Counted from the stretch's first letter, positions 44,920-54,778 are shown. The stretch: 64,000 bases of DNA from Albimonas marina (GCF_029223255.1 NZ_JARHUC010000004.1:372001-436000), one strand, 5' to 3'. Notes: generated by a model not told the origin, from the letters alone. Numbers and translations are program-made.

Positions 44920-45422
44920 CAGCTGATCGGCCCGCCGGCGACGACGGTCACGGAGCGGCGGTTCTGCGACCAGCAGCTCTCGTTCGAGCACAGGGCGTCG
45001 GGACGCTCCTTGCCGTAGGTGACCATGCGCAGGCGCGAGCTGTCGATGCCCTCGCCGATCAGGAACGACCGCGCGGCGGCGGCGCGGCGGGCGCCCAGCG
45101 CGAGGTTGTACTCGCGGGTCCCGCGCTCGTCCGCATGGCCCTCGATGGTGGCGGTGCGGGCCGGGTTCTGGCGCAGCCAGTCGGCCTGGGCGCGCAGGGT
45201 CGCCTGGGCGGCCGCGTCCAGCAGCGAGCTGTCGGTGGCGAAGAACACGCGGTCGCCGATCGACTGGTTGAAGTACTCGACCGAGGTCGGGTCGAGCGTG
45301 CCGGCGCCGTAGCCCGGCGTGGAGCCGCCGACGTCGGCGCCGGCGGTTTCGTCGACGTCCGTCGAACAGGCCGCGAGGCCTGCGACGAGCATCAGGGCGG
45401 CGAGGGGTTTGAGCAGGGTCAT
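44919..45422 (-). CDS. pal: Peptidoglycan-associated lipoprotein Pal
   Basis: 167 residues. A lipoprotein signal ends LAAC (C19). The OmpA-like peptidoglycan-binding domain contains RVFFATDSSLLDAAAQATL, IEGHADERGTREYNLALGARRA and TYGKERPDA, with the diaminopimelate-binding D and R residues. It is anchored to the outer membrane and binds TolB and peptidoglycan. The C-terminal CSNESCWSQNRRSVTVV is complete. It follows tolB by about 100 bases. Confidence 0.97.
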   Translation of the reverse strand: MTLLKPLAALMLVAGLAACSTDVDETAGADVGGSTPGYGAGTLDPTSVEYFNQSIGDRVFFATDSSLLDAAAQATLRAQADWLRQNPARTATIEGHADERGTREYNLALGARRAAAARSFLIGEGIDSSRLRMVTYGKERPDALCSNESCWSQNRRSVTVVAGGPIS

Positions 45423-45521
45423 CTCAGGTCCTTGGCTCAGGCCTGGCGGACGGTCCGCCAGACGATGGGGGGTGGTGTCCGGCGGTTCGCCCGCCGTCTT
45501 GTTGCCGACCGGCGCCGCGGC

Positions 45522-46871
45522 TCAGGGGAGCAGCGGCGACCAGGACGGATCGGAGGCCGCGCCCGGCGTGGGGGCCCGGCGCAGGTTGCGCCCGTTGGCG
45601 TCGACGCGCCAGATCTGCGGCGCGCCCTGGGCGCCCGGGCTTTCGCGGAAGAACATCAGCACCCGGCCGTTGGGCGACCAGGTGGGACCCTCGTCGAGGA
45701 AAGAGGCGGTCAGAAGGCGCTCGTTGGACCCGTCGGTGCGCATGACGCCGACGTGGAAGCGCCCGCCCAGCTGCTTGGTGAAGGCGATCAGGTCGCCGCG
45801 CGGCGACCACACCGGCGTGCCGTAGCGCCCCTCCCCGAAGGAGATGCGGCGCGGCGCGCCGCCGTTCGCGGGCATCACGTAGAGCTGCTGGGTGCCGCCG
45901 GCGTCGGATTCGAACACGATCTCCGAGCCGTCGGGCGAATAGTCGGGCGAGGTCTCGATGCCCGGGCCGGAGGTCAGCTTGCTGAGCTGCCGCGAGGCCA
46001 GCGACATCGAGTAGATGTCGGTGTTCGCCCCGTCGGTCAGCGACATCAGCACCCGGCTCCCGTCCGGGGAGAACTTCGGCGAGAAGGACATCGAGGGGAA
46101 CGAGCCCAGCACCTCGGAGCCGCCGCCGCGCAGGTCCTGGTAGACCACCTTCGGCGCGCCCGTGCCCCAGGAGATGTAGACCAGGCTGTCGCCCGAGGGC
46201 GAGAACTGCGGCGACAGCGCCAGCGAGGAGCCGTCGGTGATGTAGCGCACGTTGGCGCCGTCCTGGTCCATGATCGCCACGCGCTTCTGGCGGGCGTTCT
46301 TGGGGCCGGTCTCGGAGATGAAGGCCACGCGGCTGTCGAAGTAGCCGGGCTCCCCGGTCAGGGCGAGGTGGATGGCGTCGGCGATCTTGTGGCCGATGCG
46401 GCGGGCGTCGCCGGGCGCTGCGCGCAGGCCCAGCCCGTCGCCCAGCGGCTTGCCGCCGAACACGTCCCAGAGCTGGAAGCGCACCTGCAGGCGGCCGTCC
46501 TCGGCCAGCGAGGATTCGGCCACGCCCAGCGCCTCGGCGTTGATCACGCGCCAGTTCTCGAAATCCGGGCGCGCGTCGACCGGGCCGCCGGGGACCAGGT
46601 AGGCGGAGGGATCGACGATGCGGAACAGGCCCGAACCCGCGAGGTCGTCGCTGACCACCTGGCGGATCTCCTGCGCGTAGGAGGCCGAGCCGCCGTCCGC
46701 CGCGAAGGCGGGAAGGGCGATGGGCATCGGCTCGATCACGCCTTCGGTGATCTCGATGCGCAGGGGCTCCTGCGCGGCGGCGGGCGCGGCGGCCAGGCCC
46801 GCGCCGGCGGCCGCCAGCGCGAGGAGGGAGACGGCCAGCAGGGACCGGAACGGGCGGCGTCGGGCGGTCAT
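45522..46871 (-). CDS. tolB: Tol-Pal system protein TolB
   Basis: 449 residues from ATG 46871, with a signal peptide cut after AAAQ ([20 protein letters not shown] start). The N-terminal domain [20 protein letters not shown] is followed by a six-bladed WD40-like propeller with repeats such as [46 protein letters not shown] and [15 protein letters not shown]. In the periplasm TolB binds Pal. An upstream in-frame ATG/GTG at 46937-46940 would overlap the tolA stop; the shorter start with AAGGGG ahead gives a more typical signal peptide. Confidence 0.96.
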   Translation of the reverse strand: MTARRRPFRSLLAVSLLALAAAGAGLAAAPAAAQEPLRIEITEGVIEPMPIALPAFAADGGSASYAQEIRQVVSDDLAGSGLFRIVDPSAYLVPGGPVDARPDFENWRVINAEALGVAESSLAEDGRLQVRFQLWDVFGGKPLGDGLGLRAAPGDARRIGHKIADAIHLALTGEPGYFDSRVAFISETGPKNARQKRVAIMDQDGANVRYITDGSSLALSPQFSPSGDSLVYISWGTGAPKVVYQDLRGGGSEVLGSFPSMSFSPKFSPDGSRVLMSLTDGANTDIYSMSLASRQLSKLTSGPGIETSPDYSPDGSEIVFESDAGGTQQLYVMPANGGAPRRISFGEGRYGTPVWSPRGDLIAFTKQLGGRFHVGVMRTDGSNERLLTASFLDEGPTWSPNGRVLMFFRESPGAQGAPQIWRVDANGRNLRRAPTPGAASDPSWSPLLP

Positions 46872-46936
46872 CGGAGCGATACCCCTTCTGCGGATCTTGT
46901 CGTCGGTGCGGCGGGAGGGATGGGGCGCGGTCCGCA

Positions 46937-48289
46937 TCACATCTCGACCCCCCTGCCGGGGTTGAACTTGAACTCGATCACCTGCCAGCGCCCGTAGGAT
47001 TCGCGGGGCAGGTCGAAGCCGGCCGAGGCCGCGCGGGTGGCCGCGATCTCGGCCACCTGGATCGCCACCCGCCAGCGCGCATCGGGCACGCCGTTGGGCT
47101 GCACGATCTTGGGCTTGCCGACCATCTTGCCGGACTGGTCGAGGCGCACCTGCACCACCACCACCAGCTCCTCGTAGTTGGGCAGGTTGGTGACGCGGTC
47201 CATGCGCCAGTACTTCTGCACGCCCAGCTTCACGCCGTTGACCTGGCCCGAGGTCAGCCGCGGCCCCTGCGGCGCGTTGGTCGTGGCGCCCGAGGAGCCG
47301 GAGTTGGCCGAGGCCGTCTGCGAGGGCTTCTCGGCCGGCTTCGGATCCGGCTTCTGCGCGGGTTTCTCCGCAGGCTTGGGGTCGGGCTTCGCCTCCGCCG
47401 GCTTGGGATCGGGCTTCGGCGTCTCGGCCGGAGCGGGATCGGCGGCGGCGGTCTGGGTCTCGGGCTCCGGCGCGCGGGGACGCTCGGGCGCCTCGGGCCG
47501 GCCGCGGGGCGGGGCCGAGGCGACGGGGGCGAGCGTGTCCTGCTCCGAGGTCTCGTCGGCCTCGGTCACGATCTGGGTGGTCGCCTCCTGCGGGGCCGCG
47601 GCGGGCTGCTGCGGGGGCGGGGGCGTCTGCGTCGCCTGCTCCGTGGGCTGGGTGGCCGGCGTGGGCTTGTCCGCCTCGGCGATGGTCTGCTTGGGCGGCG
47701 CCGGCGTGGGCGCCACGCGGTCGAGGTCGCGCGGGGGCGCCGCGTCCGGGGAGACCGGCGCGTCGCGCTGGGGCGCGTCGAGGTTCTGCGGACCCGCGGG
47801 CAGCGGCGGCGACGAGGCGGTCACGCCCTTGGGCGGCGCCACCGGCGCGTCGGCGGCCTTGGGCGCCTCCGGCCGGGCGGCGGGGCGCGCCGTCTCCTGC
47901 GGGGCGACGGTCTCCTGCCGCTTGGGGGGCTGCGTGGGCGCGGGCGCCGCGTCGGTCGAGGCCGTCTCCGAGCGCTGGGGCGGCGCGTCGGACTTCGGCG
48001 CCTCGGGCGCGGGCTTATCCTCGCCGGGCTTCGGCGGCACCAGCGAGGCGACCTCGCCCCGCGGGCCTTCCGGGGCCTGCGAGACCATGGCGTCGAATTC
48101 CGAGGACGAGATCAGGTCGACGTCCGCGATGCGCACGGCCTGCGCCTCGTCCCCCTTGAACAGGGGGCCGCCGAAGATGGCCACCAGCACCACGGCGACA
48201 TGCGCCGCGGCCGAGACCATCAGGCCGCGCTTCTCCTCCGGCTCCGTATCCGGCACGGCCGGGGGGCGGCGAAGGGGACGGCCGCTCAT
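46937..48289 (-). CDS. tolA: Tol-Pal protein TolA
   Basis: 450 residues. A short cytoplasmic head leads to a membrane helix (about 24-42, [18 protein letters not shown]). A long Pro/Ala/Glu/Thr-rich periplasmic spacer follows, including tandem KPAEKP and [12 protein letters not shown] words. The C-terminal TonB/TolA-like domain contains [43 protein letters not shown]. It transmits the proton-motive force from TolQR to TolB/Pal at the division site. Its start overlaps the tolR stop (ATGA), and its stop overlaps possible upstream starts of tolB. Confidence 0.93.
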   Translation of the reverse strand: MSGRPLRRPPAVPDTEPEEKRGLMVSAAAHVAVVLVAIFGGPLFKGDEAQAVRIADVDLISSSEFDAMVSQAPEGPRGEVASLVPPKPGEDKPAPEAPKSDAPPQRSETASTDAAPAPTQPPKRQETVAPQETARPAARPEAPKAADAPVAPPKGVTASSPPLPAGPQNLDAPQRDAPVSPDAAPPRDLDRVAPTPAPPKQTIAEADKPTPATQPTEQATQTPPPPQQPAAAPQEATTQIVTEADETSEQDTLAPVASAPPRGRPEAPERPRAPEPETQTAAADPAPAETPKPDPKPAEAKPDPKPAEKPAQKPDPKPAEKPSQTASANSGSSGATTNAPQGPRLTSGQVNGVKLGVQKYWRMDRVTNLPNYEELVVVVQVRLDQSGKMVGKPKIVQPNGVPDARWRVAIQVAEIAATRAASAGFDLPRESYGRWQVIEFKFNPGRGVEM

Positions 48290-48759
48290 TCCTTCGGCGC
48301 CTCCCCCGCGGGCTGGGCGCGGGGCGCGGAATCCGTCACCAGCGCGATCGAGGAGAAGCCGCCGCGGTTCAGCGCGCCCATCACCGACATGATCGCGCCG
48401 TAGCTCAGCGACTGGTCGGCGCGAAGGTAGACCTGGTCGTCCTTGCGCTCGCGCGCGATGGCGGTCAGGCGGGTCAGAAGCTCGTCGGCGGGGACCTCGG
48501 CGTTCATCAGGTAGACCTTGCCGTCAGGCGCGAGCTGCACGGTCAGCGGCTCCTCCTGCTGGTGGGGCAGGGGGTCGGCGGCGGTCTGGGGCAGCTCCAG
48601 CGGAACCCCGGTGGTCAGCAGGGGGGCTGCGACCATGAAGATGATCAGCAGCACCAGCATCACGTCGACCATCGGCGTGACGTTGATGTCGCCCATCGGG
48701 CGGTGGCGGCCCCTGCGGGTCCCGCGCGCGCCGCTGCGGCGCTGGACGGTGGCGACCAT
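48286..48759 (-). CDS. tolR: Tol-Pal protein TolR
   Basis: 157 residues of the ExbD/TolR family. The single membrane helix carries the proton-relay aspartate D32 in TPMVDVMLVLLIIFMV. The periplasmic domain contains LTVQLAPDGKVYLMNAEVP and YGAIMSVMGALNRGGFSSIALVTD. It forms the ion-conducting motor with TolQ. tolQ ends three bases upstream of its start. Confidence 0.97.
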   Translation of the reverse strand: MVATVQRRSGARGTRRGRHRPMGDINVTPMVDVMLVLLIIFMVAAPLLTTGVPLELPQTAADPLPHQQEEPLTVQLAPDGKVYLMNAEVPADELLTRLTAIARERKDDQVYLRADQSLSYGAIMSVMGALNRGGFSSIALVTDSAPRAQPAGEAPKE

Positions 48760-48762
48760 GGC

Positions 48763-49479
48763 TCAGCTCTCCCGCTTCTGCATCTGCCGGTCGAGAATGG
48801 CGCCGAACTCGTCCGAGAAGGCCTCCATGCGGCCCACCAGACGGTCGGCGTCTCCCGACAGCTTGTTGTAGAAGATCACCGCGGGAATCGCGGTCACGAG
48901 GCCGAGCGCGGTCGCGACCAGCGCCTCGGCGATGCCGGGGGCGACGACGGCCAGGTTGGTGTTCTGGCTCATCGCGATCGCCTCGAAGCTGTTCTTGATG
49001 CCCCAGACGGTGCCGAACAGACCCACGAAGGGCGTCACCGAGCCGACGGTCGCGAGGCTGGAGAGCCGCGACTCGAGGCTCTCGGCCTCGCGGGAGATGG
49101 CGACGTTCATGACGCGGTTGATGCGCGCCTCGGCGCCCGCGATCAGCTTGCCGCCGGTGGCGTGCGACTTGCGCCATTCGTTCATGCCGGCGGTGAAGAT
49201 CCGCTCCAGCGCCGAGCGGGGACGGTCGCCCAGCCGCTCATGCAGCTCGTCCAGCGGCTGGCCGGACCAGAACGCGTTCTCGAACAGCGTCGCCTCGCGA
49301 CGCGCGCGCTGGAAGCGCAGGTACTTCGAGATCGCGACCGCCCAGGACCAGATCGAGGCCATGACCAGCATCACCATGACGATCTGAACGGTCAGCGTGG
49401 CGCGCAGGAACAGCGCCGCCAGGGAAAAATCAAGCTCGTGCGCCGCGGCGATCGCGTCGGCCGCCTGCTCGGGATTCAT
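48763..49479 (-). CDS. tolQ: Tol-Pal proton channel protein TolQ
   Basis: 238 residues, ExbB/TolQ/MotA family. There are three membrane helices: about 20-50 (ALFLRATLTVQIVMVMLVMAS), about 145-165 (LATVGSVTPFVGLFGTVWGI), and about 185-205 (IAEALVATALGLVTAIPAVIFY). It forms the pentameric channel around TolR. It is the first gene of tolQRAB-pal-cpoB in this genome, because ybgC, its usual upstream partner, is separated by an oppositely oriented gene. Confidence 0.97.
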   Translation of the reverse strand: MNPEQAADAIAAAHELDFSLAALFLRATLTVQIVMVMLVMASIWSWAVAISKYLRFQRARREATLFENAFWSGQPLDELHERLGDRPRSALERIFTAGMNEWRKSHATGGKLIAGAEARINRVMNVAISREAESLESRLSSLATVGSVTPFVGLFGTVWGIKNSFEAIAMSQNTNLAVVAPGIAEALVATALGLVTAIPAVIFYNKLSGDADRLVGRMEAFSDEFGAILDRQMQKRES

Positions 49480-49580
49480 GCCTCGTCTCCGCCTCTGCCC
49501 ATCGCGGCCGACCCGTCTGTCGGGGCCTTGGTCCGCGCGCGCCCGCCTCGCCGCCCACCCCGGGCGGTCGTCACGGGCGC

Positions 49581-49586
49581 ACTATA
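49581..49586 (-). promoter_or_regulatory. Candidate -10 box of tolQ
   Basis: TATAGT on the minus strand, about 100 bases upstream of the tolQ ATG. The -35 region (TGTTTC at 17 bp) is weak. The inverted neighbouring gene means tolQ needs its own promoter here. Confidence 0.45.
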
Positions 49587-49850
49587 AAGCAAGCGCGAGC
49601 GGTGAAACAGCAGCGCGGCGGGATTAAGGCGGATCGGCGCCCTGCGGCGGCGGAGCGCGGGCGATTTCGGGGGGGCTCGCGCGGTCGTGACGGCGCGAAC
49701 GCCGCGCCCGGCGCGCCAGGGCCGCCCGCGTCCGCCGGCGGCGGTGCGCGAACGCCACGTCAATTCGCTGTCGGAAGCTCCGGGGCGGGTGTAGTCTGCT
49801 CATCGATTCGGCACATGCGCCGCCTATTGGACCGGCGGAGGAAACGTATC
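49587..49850. other. Divergent promoter region of tolQ and the VPLPA-CTERM gene
   Basis: No gene. A TAGTCTGC word at about 49793 resembles one just ahead of the uvrD-like start (56101) and may be a -10 for the plus-strand gene. Confidence 0.35.
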
Positions 49851-50528
49851 ATGCTAATTAGATCGATGATTTCGTCTCTGGCGATGGCCGGCGCGGCCGC
49901 GGTCGCCTCTCCGGCGGCGGCCGCCTTCGTCGACTGGGAGCTGCACGACGCCGTCGGCACCAACCTGGGCGGCTTCCGGCTGGAGTTCTCGGGGCCCACG
50001 GTCACCAACCTCTACATCCATGGCGAGGTCGAGCGCTACTCGATCGTCTCGACCTTCATCTTCCTCGACACCTCGGACCATATCGCCGGCGAGACGGTGC
50101 ACGATTTCCTGCTGTTCTTCTCCCCGGTCAGCGGCTCGCTCTTCCACGAGGACTACGGCGGGGGCGAGTACTACGAGCAGCGGGTGAACGAGGCGGCGGT
50201 CCGCATCGGCACCCTGTCGGCGCCGCTGAGCCCGCTGGGCGGGACGTTCGACGTGGTGATCGACGAGACCTTCAACTACGACGAGAGCTACGTCTACTGC
50301 AGCTACTACGAAGAGATCTACGACCCCGACAGCGGCGACTACATCGGCCAGGGGCCCTGCCAGGCCTATTACGCCGAGAATTATTACAACATCGAAGCCG
50401 GCTATCACCACTACGGCACGCTGGTCGGCACGGTGGTGGCGACGCCGCTGCCGGCGGCGGCCGGGCTGCTGGCCGTGGGCGTGGGGCTGCTGGCGGCGGG
50501 GGGCGCGGCGCGGCGGCGGGCGGCCTAG
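49851..50528 (+). CDS. VPLPA-CTERM sorting-domain protein
   Basis: 225 residues, with GGAGGAAAC ahead of ATG 49851. It has a Sec signal peptide (MLIRSMISSLAMAG..., cleavage near ASPAAAA). The central domain is beta-rich with no recognised family, and residues about 140-190 are very Tyr/Asp/Glu-rich (ETFNYDESYVYCSYYEEIYD, QAYYAENYYN). The C-terminus is TPLPAAAGLLAVGVGLLAAG followed by ARRRAA: a PLPA motif, a membrane helix and a basic tail. This is the tripartite signal recognised by exosortase/rhombosortase-like systems in Rhodobacterales. It is a surface or matrix protein. Its gene is inserted in opposite orientation between ybgC and tolQ. The processing enzyme is not in the window. Confidence 0.88.
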   Translation: MLIRSMISSLAMAGAAAVASPAAAAFVDWELHDAVGTNLGGFRLEFSGPTVTNLYIHGEVERYSIVSTFIFLDTSDHIAGETVHDFLLFFSPVSGSLFHEDYGGGEYYEQRVNEAAVRIGTLSAPLSPLGGTFDVVIDETFNYDESYVYCSYYEEIYDPDSGDYIGQGPCQAYYAENYYNIEAGYHHYGTLVGTVVATPLPAAAGLLAVGVGLLAAGGAARRRAA

Positions 50529-50541
50529 GGCGCCCGGCGGG

Positions 50542-50961
50542 TCAGGAGGCGGCGTCGGCGGGCGGCTGCAGCGCCAGCATCGCCGCGCGCGCCTCGGCCG
50601 GCAGGCGCACGGGGCGGCCTTCCAGCGTCATGCAGGCCACGAAGACGCGGGCGCGGTTCAGCACCTGCCCGTCGCGCCGGATCTCCTGCACCATCTCGGC
50701 CGAGGCGCCCTTCAGCGTCTCGACCCTCGTCGCGACCTCCAGCAGGTCCTCGAAACGGGCGGGGGCGACGTAGTCCACCTCGATCCGGCGCACCACGAAG
50801 ACCACGCCCGCGGCCTTCAGCGCCGTCTGGTCGACCCCGAGATCCCGCAGCGCGTCCGAGCGCCCGCGTTCGTAGTAGCGCAGGTAGTTGGCGTAGAAGA
50901 CCACGCCGGCGAGGTCGGTGTCCTCGTAGTAGACGCGGACGGTCAGGCGGTGTTCGGTCAT
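50542..50961 (-). CDS. ybgC: Tol-Pal-associated acyl-CoA thioesterase YbgC
   Basis: 139 residues of the hotdog fold. [32 protein letters not shown] contains the catalytic aspartate (DTD) and the 4-hydroxybenzoyl-CoA thioesterase signature. It hydrolyses short-chain acyl-CoA or acyl-ACP in phospholipid metabolism. Its ATG overlaps the ruvB stop (ATGA at 50958-50961). The expected next gene, tolQ, is displaced by the inverted VPLPA-CTERM gene, whose stop is only 13 bases away. Confidence 0.95.
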   Translation of the reverse strand: MTEHRLTVRVYYEDTDLAGVVFYANYLRYYERGRSDALRDLGVDQTALKAAGVVFVVRRIEVDYVAPARFEDLLEVATRVETLKGASAEMVQEIRRDGQVLNRARVFVACMTLEGRPVRLPAEARAAMLALQPPADAAS

Positions 50962-52013
50962 GGCTCGTCGAAGAGGTCCGGGGCGGGGCGCGGCGCCTCG
51001 GGCGGGCGCGGCGCCTCCATGCCCAGGTGACGCCAGGCCTTCGCGGCCAGCATCCGGCCGCGCGGGGTGCGCTGGATCAGGCCGGATTGCAGGAGGAACG
51101 GCTCGATCACCTCTTCCAGCGCGTCGCGGGCCTCGGAGAGGGCGGCGGAGATGGTCTCGATCCCCACGGGGCCGCCGCCGTAGTGGTCGGCGAGCAGGCG
51201 CAGGTAGCGGCGGTCGCCGCCGTCGAGACCGAGGTCGTCGACGCCCAGCCGCGTGAGGGCCCGGTCGGCGATGGCCTGGGTGACGGTGCCGTCGCCCTCG
51301 ACCACCGCGAAGTCCACCACCCGGCGCAGCAGGCGCCCGGCGATGCGGGGCGTGCCGCGGGCGCGCCGCGCGATCTCGGTCGCGCCGTCGGGGGTGGCGG
51401 GGGCGTTGAGCAGGCGGGCGGCGCGCTCGACGATCTTCACCAGGTCCTCGACGGAGTAGAACTCCAGCCGCACGGGGATGCCGAAGCGGTCGCGCAGCGG
51501 CGTGGTCAGCAGGCCCAGGCGGGTGGTGGCGCCCACCAGGGTGAAGGGGGGGAGGTCGATGCGCACGGTGCGCGCGGCCGGGCCCTCGCCGATGACGAGG
51601 TCGAGGGCGTAGTCCTCCATCGCGGGGTAGAGGATCTCCTCCACCACCGGGGACATTCGGTGGATCTCGTCGATGAAGAGGACGTCGCGGGCGTCGAGGT
51701 TGGTCAGGATCGCGGCCAGGTCGCCGGCCTTGGCCAGCACCGGGCCGGAGGTCATGCGGAAGTTCACGCCCAGCTCGCGGGCGACGATCTGGGCGAGGGT
51801 GGTTTTGCCGAGGCCGGGAGGGCCGTGGAACAGCGTGTGGTCCATCGCCTCGCCCCGGCGGCGGGCGGATTCGACGAAGACGCGCAGGTTGGCGCGGGCC
51901 TCGGGCTGGCCGACGAAATCGTCGAGCGCCTGCGGGCGCAGGGCGCGGTCGGCCTCGTCGCCGGGCAGGGGCTCGCGGTCGGTGAGGCGGCCGGTATGGG
52001 CGGCGTCGGCCAT
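50958..52013 (-). CDS. ruvB: Holliday junction branch migration helicase RuvB
   Basis: 351 residues. The AAA+ domain has Walker [10 protein letters not shown] (about 64), Walker [11 protein letters not shown], sensor 1 [19 protein letters not shown], sensor 2 [18 protein letters not shown] and the C-terminal winged helix [19 protein letters not shown]. It drives branch migration with RuvA. It lies 8 bases after ruvA and overlaps ybgC by four bases, so the block is one operon. Confidence 0.98.
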   Translation of the reverse strand: MADAAHTGRLTDREPLPGDEADRALRPQALDDFVGQPEARANLRVFVESARRRGEAMDHTLFHGPPGLGKTTLAQIVARELGVNFRMTSGPVLAKAGDLAAILTNLDARDVLFIDEIHRMSPVVEEILYPAMEDYALDLVIGEGPAARTVRIDLPPFTLVGATTRLGLLTTPLRDRFGIPVRLEFYSVEDLVKIVERAARLLNAPATPDGATEIARRARGTPRIAGRLLRRVVDFAVVEGDGTVTQAIADRALTRLGVDDLGLDGGDRRYLRLLADHYGGGPVGIETISAALSEARDALEEVIEPFLLQSGLIQRTPRGRMLAAKAWRHLGMEAPRPPEAPRPAPDLFDEP

Positions 52014-52021
52014 TCAGGGGC

Positions 52022-52720
52022 TCACTTCGGGGCCAGGGCGCGCAGGGCGGCGCGGATCAGGTCGGCGGAGGCGGGCGGCGTCTCGGCGGCCGCCGCGGCC
52101 TCGGCCACGGCGACCGCGGCCTGGGACTCGGGGTAGCCCAGGTTGACCAGCGCCGAAAGGGCGTCGGCCTGGGCGGCGGCCGCCGCGGCCGCGCCGTCGT
52201 CGGCCTTCGGCTTCGCCGCGGGGCGCCTGCGCGCGGGGGCGGGGGCCTCGTCGTCGACGACCGCCGGGGTCAGCGTCGGGGCGGCGGCGCGGGCGCCGCG
52301 GCCGCCGAGCGCCATGACCGTGGGGGCCTTGTCGCGCAGCTCCAGCACGATGCGCTGGGCGAGCTTGGGGCCGACGCCCGGCGCCTTGCGCACGGCGGCG
52401 GTGTCGCCGGTGACGATGGCGCGCCCGGTACCCTCGGGGCCGAGAAGCCCCACGATGGCGAGCGCGCTGCGCGGCCCCACCCCCTGCACCGAGGTCAGCA
52501 GGCGGTGCCACTCCTTCTCGGCCAGCGTGGGGAAGCCGAAGAGCTGCAGCAGGTCCTCGCGCACCACCAGCTCGGTGTAGAGGGCGCAGGGCTCTCCCGG
52601 CTGGGGGAGGGAGGCGAGCGTGCGGGGGGAGGCGTAGATGACGTAGCCCACGCCCGCGGCCTCGATCAGCGCGTGATCCTCGGCGATGTAGTCGAGACGG
52701 CCGGAGACCTTTCCGATCAT
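52022..52720 (-). CDS. ruvA: Holliday junction DNA-binding protein RuvA
   Basis: 232 residues. Domain I is the OB fold ([29 protein letters not shown]). Domain II has helix-hairpin-helix motifs ([17 protein letters not shown] and [17 protein letters not shown]). Domain III ([19 protein letters not shown]) binds RuvB. The II-III linker is long and Ala/Lys/Pro-rich. The tetramer holds the junction in square-planar form. It follows ruvC by 22 bases. Confidence 0.97.
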   Translation of the reverse strand: MIGKVSGRLDYIAEDHALIEAAGVGYVIYASPRTLASLPQPGEPCALYTELVVREDLLQLFGFPTLAEKEWHRLLTSVQGVGPRSALAIVGLLGPEGTGRAIVTGDTAAVRKAPGVGPKLAQRIVLELRDKAPTVMALGGRGARAAAPTLTPAVVDDEAPAPARRRPAAKPKADDGAAAAAAAQADALSALVNLGYPESQAAVAVAEAAAAAETPPASADLIRAALRALAPK

Positions 52721-52742
52721 CGCGGGCCCTCCTGCGCGCCGA

Positions 52743-53261
52743 TCATCTGCGGCCCCCCGCGGCGGCGGCGGCCAGCGCGGCCTCGAGCTTGCCGCCCGCG
52801 CGGGAATGGAAGGCGTGGCAGAGCGCGATGGCCAGCGCGTCGGTCGCGTCCGGCCCCGCCAGCTTCGCGCCGGGGAGCTGCAGGCGCACCATGTGCTCGA
52901 CCTGCGCCTTGGCGGCGTGGCCGACGCCCACCACCGCCTTCTTCACCGCGTTGGGCGCGTATTCGGCGACCTCCAGCCCGGCGCGCGCGGGCACCAGCAG
53001 GGCGATCGCGCGGGCCTGGCCCAGCTTCAGCGTGCCGGCGGCGTCCTTGTTGACGAAGGTGTGCTCGACCGCGGCCATCTCGGGGGCCTGGAGGGCGACG
53101 ACCTCGGTCAGCTGCTCGAACAGCGACAGCAGGCGGGAGGCGAGGTCCGTCCCCCGCGATTCGCAGACCCCGTTCGCCACGTGCCGGATCCGGCTTCCGG
53201 AGGTCTCGATGACCCCCCAGCCGGTCCGTCTCAGGCCGGGATCGACCCCGATCACCCGCAT
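52743..53261 (-). CDS. ruvC: Holliday junction resolvase RuvC
   Basis: 172 residues from ATG 53261. The catalytic acidic residues are in [17 protein letters not shown] (first Asp), [23 protein letters not shown] (Glu) and [15 protein letters not shown] (last Asps). It cuts Holliday junctions symmetrically with RuvAB. GAAGAAGGCGGG lies upstream. It is the first gene of the ruvCAB-ybgC operon. Confidence 0.97.
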   Translation of the reverse strand: MRVIGVDPGLRRTGWGVIETSGSRIRHVANGVCESRGTDLASRLLSLFEQLTEVVALQAPEMAAVEHTFVNKDAAGTLKLGQARAIALLVPARAGLEVAEYAPNAVKKAVVGVGHAAKAQVEHMVRLQLPGAKLAGPDATDALAIALCHAFHSRAGGKLEAALAAAAAGGRR

Positions 53262-53575
53262 GCGTCCCGCCTTCTTCCGCTCGATTTTCGCGAGGCTAGC
53301 ACGAAGCGCGAACATCCGGCCAGAGGGCGAGCGCGGTTCCGCCCGGATTCCGCCACGTTTGCGATCTGCAACCGACATTGGATGGTCTGAATCCGACGTG
53401 GCGTCGGGTAATGGCAAGGGACTGAAAACCTAGAGGTTTTTGCTATGCGTGCCGCGCAAGGCGCCCATGCGTTTTGCAAGGTTGCACAAGAAATCGGCGC
53501 CCTCTAGATGCGCCGTCATCCGGGACGTCGCCGCGTCCCGTCACCCGGAACATCGCCGGCCCGAAGGAGACCGCC
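53262..53575. other. Divergent promoter region of ruvC and the DUF1127 gene
   Basis: AT-richer than average. A small hairpin, AAAACC-taga-GGTTTT (53425-53440), is followed by TTGCTATGCG. It resembles an operator or attenuator ahead of the DUF1127 gene. No gene is supported. Confidence 0.4.
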
Positions 53576-53794
53576 ATGACCCAGATCAACGTCAACGCCC
53601 CCGTGCTGCCCCGCGGCGCGCTCGCCATCCATGCCGTCGTCAGCGCCGTCGAGGCCCTGATCGCCGAGTTCGCCCTGTGGAACGCCCGCCGCAACACCGC
53701 GCGCGCGCTGTCCCGCCTGTCCGACCGCCAGCTGCAGGACATCGGCCTGCTGGGCGCCGACCTCGAAGAAGTCGCGGCGCGCCTGCGCCGCTGA
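53576..53794 (+). CDS. DUF1127 (YjiS-like) small protein, CcaF1-type
   Basis: 72 residues. The family C-terminal motif RALSRLSDRQLQDIGLLGADLEEVA is complete, preceded by an Ala-rich amphipathic stretch with WNARRNTARAL. The RNA-binding protein CcaF1 of Rhodobacter sphaeroides has the same motif and acts in RNA maturation and stress, with small CcsR RNAs downstream. Here a single GAAA-capped terminator follows directly and no CcsR-like repeats are present. A very good ribosome site, GAAGGAGA, is present. Confidence 0.9.
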   Translation: MTQINVNAPVLPRGALAIHAVVSAVEALIAEFALWNARRNTARALSRLSDRQLQDIGLLGADLEEVAARLRR

Positions 53795-53822
53795 TCCCGA
53801 ACCACCTTCGGGACCGGCGAAG

Positions 53823-53854
53823 CGCCGTCCTCGCGAAAGCGGGGACGGCGTTTT
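53823..53854 (+). terminator. Terminator of the DUF1127 gene
   Basis: A 12-bp stem with one G-T pair (53823-53834 with 53839-53850), GAAA loop, followed by TTTTCC. Confidence 0.85.
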
Positions 53855-53908
53855 CCATTTCAGGGGGCGATTTCGCGCGGCGGCAGCGCCGACGGCGAGT
53901 CCGGCCCC

Positions 53909-54778
53909 TCAGCGCCGCCGCAGCACCAGCGTCGTCCAGCCCTCGAGCTTGATCACCCGGTGGCGCACGAAACCGTTGGCGAGGAAGGTCTGCTCGACCC
54001 CCGGCGCCTGGCGGTGCAGCAGGCCCGAGAGCACCGCGAAGCCCCCCGGCGCGGCGGCGCGCGCGATCGAGGGGGCGAGGCGCTTCAGCGGCCGGGCGAG
54101 GATGTTGGCGAAGACCAGCCCGTAGGGCCCGGCCTCGCGGATCAGGGGGGCCTGCAGCCCGTCGGCCTGGCCGATGCGCATCCAGGGGCTCAGCCCGTTG
54201 GCCCGTGCGTTGGCCTGGGCGGTGCGCACCGCGACCGGGTCGATGTCGGTGGCGACCGCCAGCTTGCGGAACATCGCGGCGGCGGCCATCGCCAGCACGC
54301 CGGTGCCGCAGCCCACGTCGAGGGTGCGATCGAAGCTCCAGCCCTCGCGCACCAGCCCCTCCAGCGCCAGCAGGCAGCCGCGGGTGGTGCCGTGGTGGCC
54401 GGTGCCGAAGGCCATGGCGGCCTCGATCTCGAGCCCCACGCGGTTGAGCGGGATCTTCTCGGCGTCATGGGAGCCGAAGACGATGAAGCGGCCGGCGTGC
54501 ACGGGCGTCAGCTCCCGCCGCACCTGGGCGACCCAGTCGCGATCCTCGAGCTTGGAGACCGCGAAGGGCCGGGCGCCATGGGCGGCGGCCAGCAGGTCGA
54601 GCGCGACCGGGTCGGGCTTCTCGTCGTAATAGGCGCCGACCTCCCACAGGCCCGAGCCGTCCTCGACCTCCAGCACCGCGAGCGCGAGGGGGGAGAGGGG
54701 CAGGCTCTCGACCGCGGCGCCGAGCGTGTAGGCCTCGGCTTCGCCGGGCAGGGTGGTCAGCGCGGTCCAGGTGGTCAT
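53909..54778 (-). CDS. prmA: Ribosomal protein L11 methyltransferase
   Basis: 289 residues. PrmA trimethylates several amines of ribosomal protein L11. The N-terminal substrate-recognition domain (about 1-65) precedes the SAM domain, with GLEIEAAMAFGTGHHGTTRGCLLALE, motif I TLDVGCGTGVLAMAAA, VATDIDPVAVRTAQANARANG and FANILARPLKRLAPSIA (the NI[LV] loop). The gene is convergent with DUF1127 and has an upstream gap containing the second palindromic element. Confidence 0.95.
   Translation of the reverse strand: MTTWTALTTLPGEAEAYTLGAAVESLPLSPLALAVLEVEDGSGLWEVGAYYDEKPDPVALDLLAAAHGARPFAVSKLEDRDWVAQVRRELTPVHAGRFIVFGSHDAEKIPLNRVGLEIEAAMAFGTGHHGTTRGCLLALEGLVREGWSFDRTLDVGCGTGVLAMAAAAMFRKLAVATDIDPVAVRTAQANARANGLSPWMRIGQADGLQAPLIREAGPYGLVFANILARPLKRLAPSIARAAAPGGFAVLSGLLHRQAPGVEQTFLANGFVRHRVIKLEGWTTLVLRRR

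Noticed and set aside
53795-53908. CcsR-type small RNAs after the DUF1127 gene
   Set aside because: No repeated stem-loops with C/U-rich loops; only one terminator is present.
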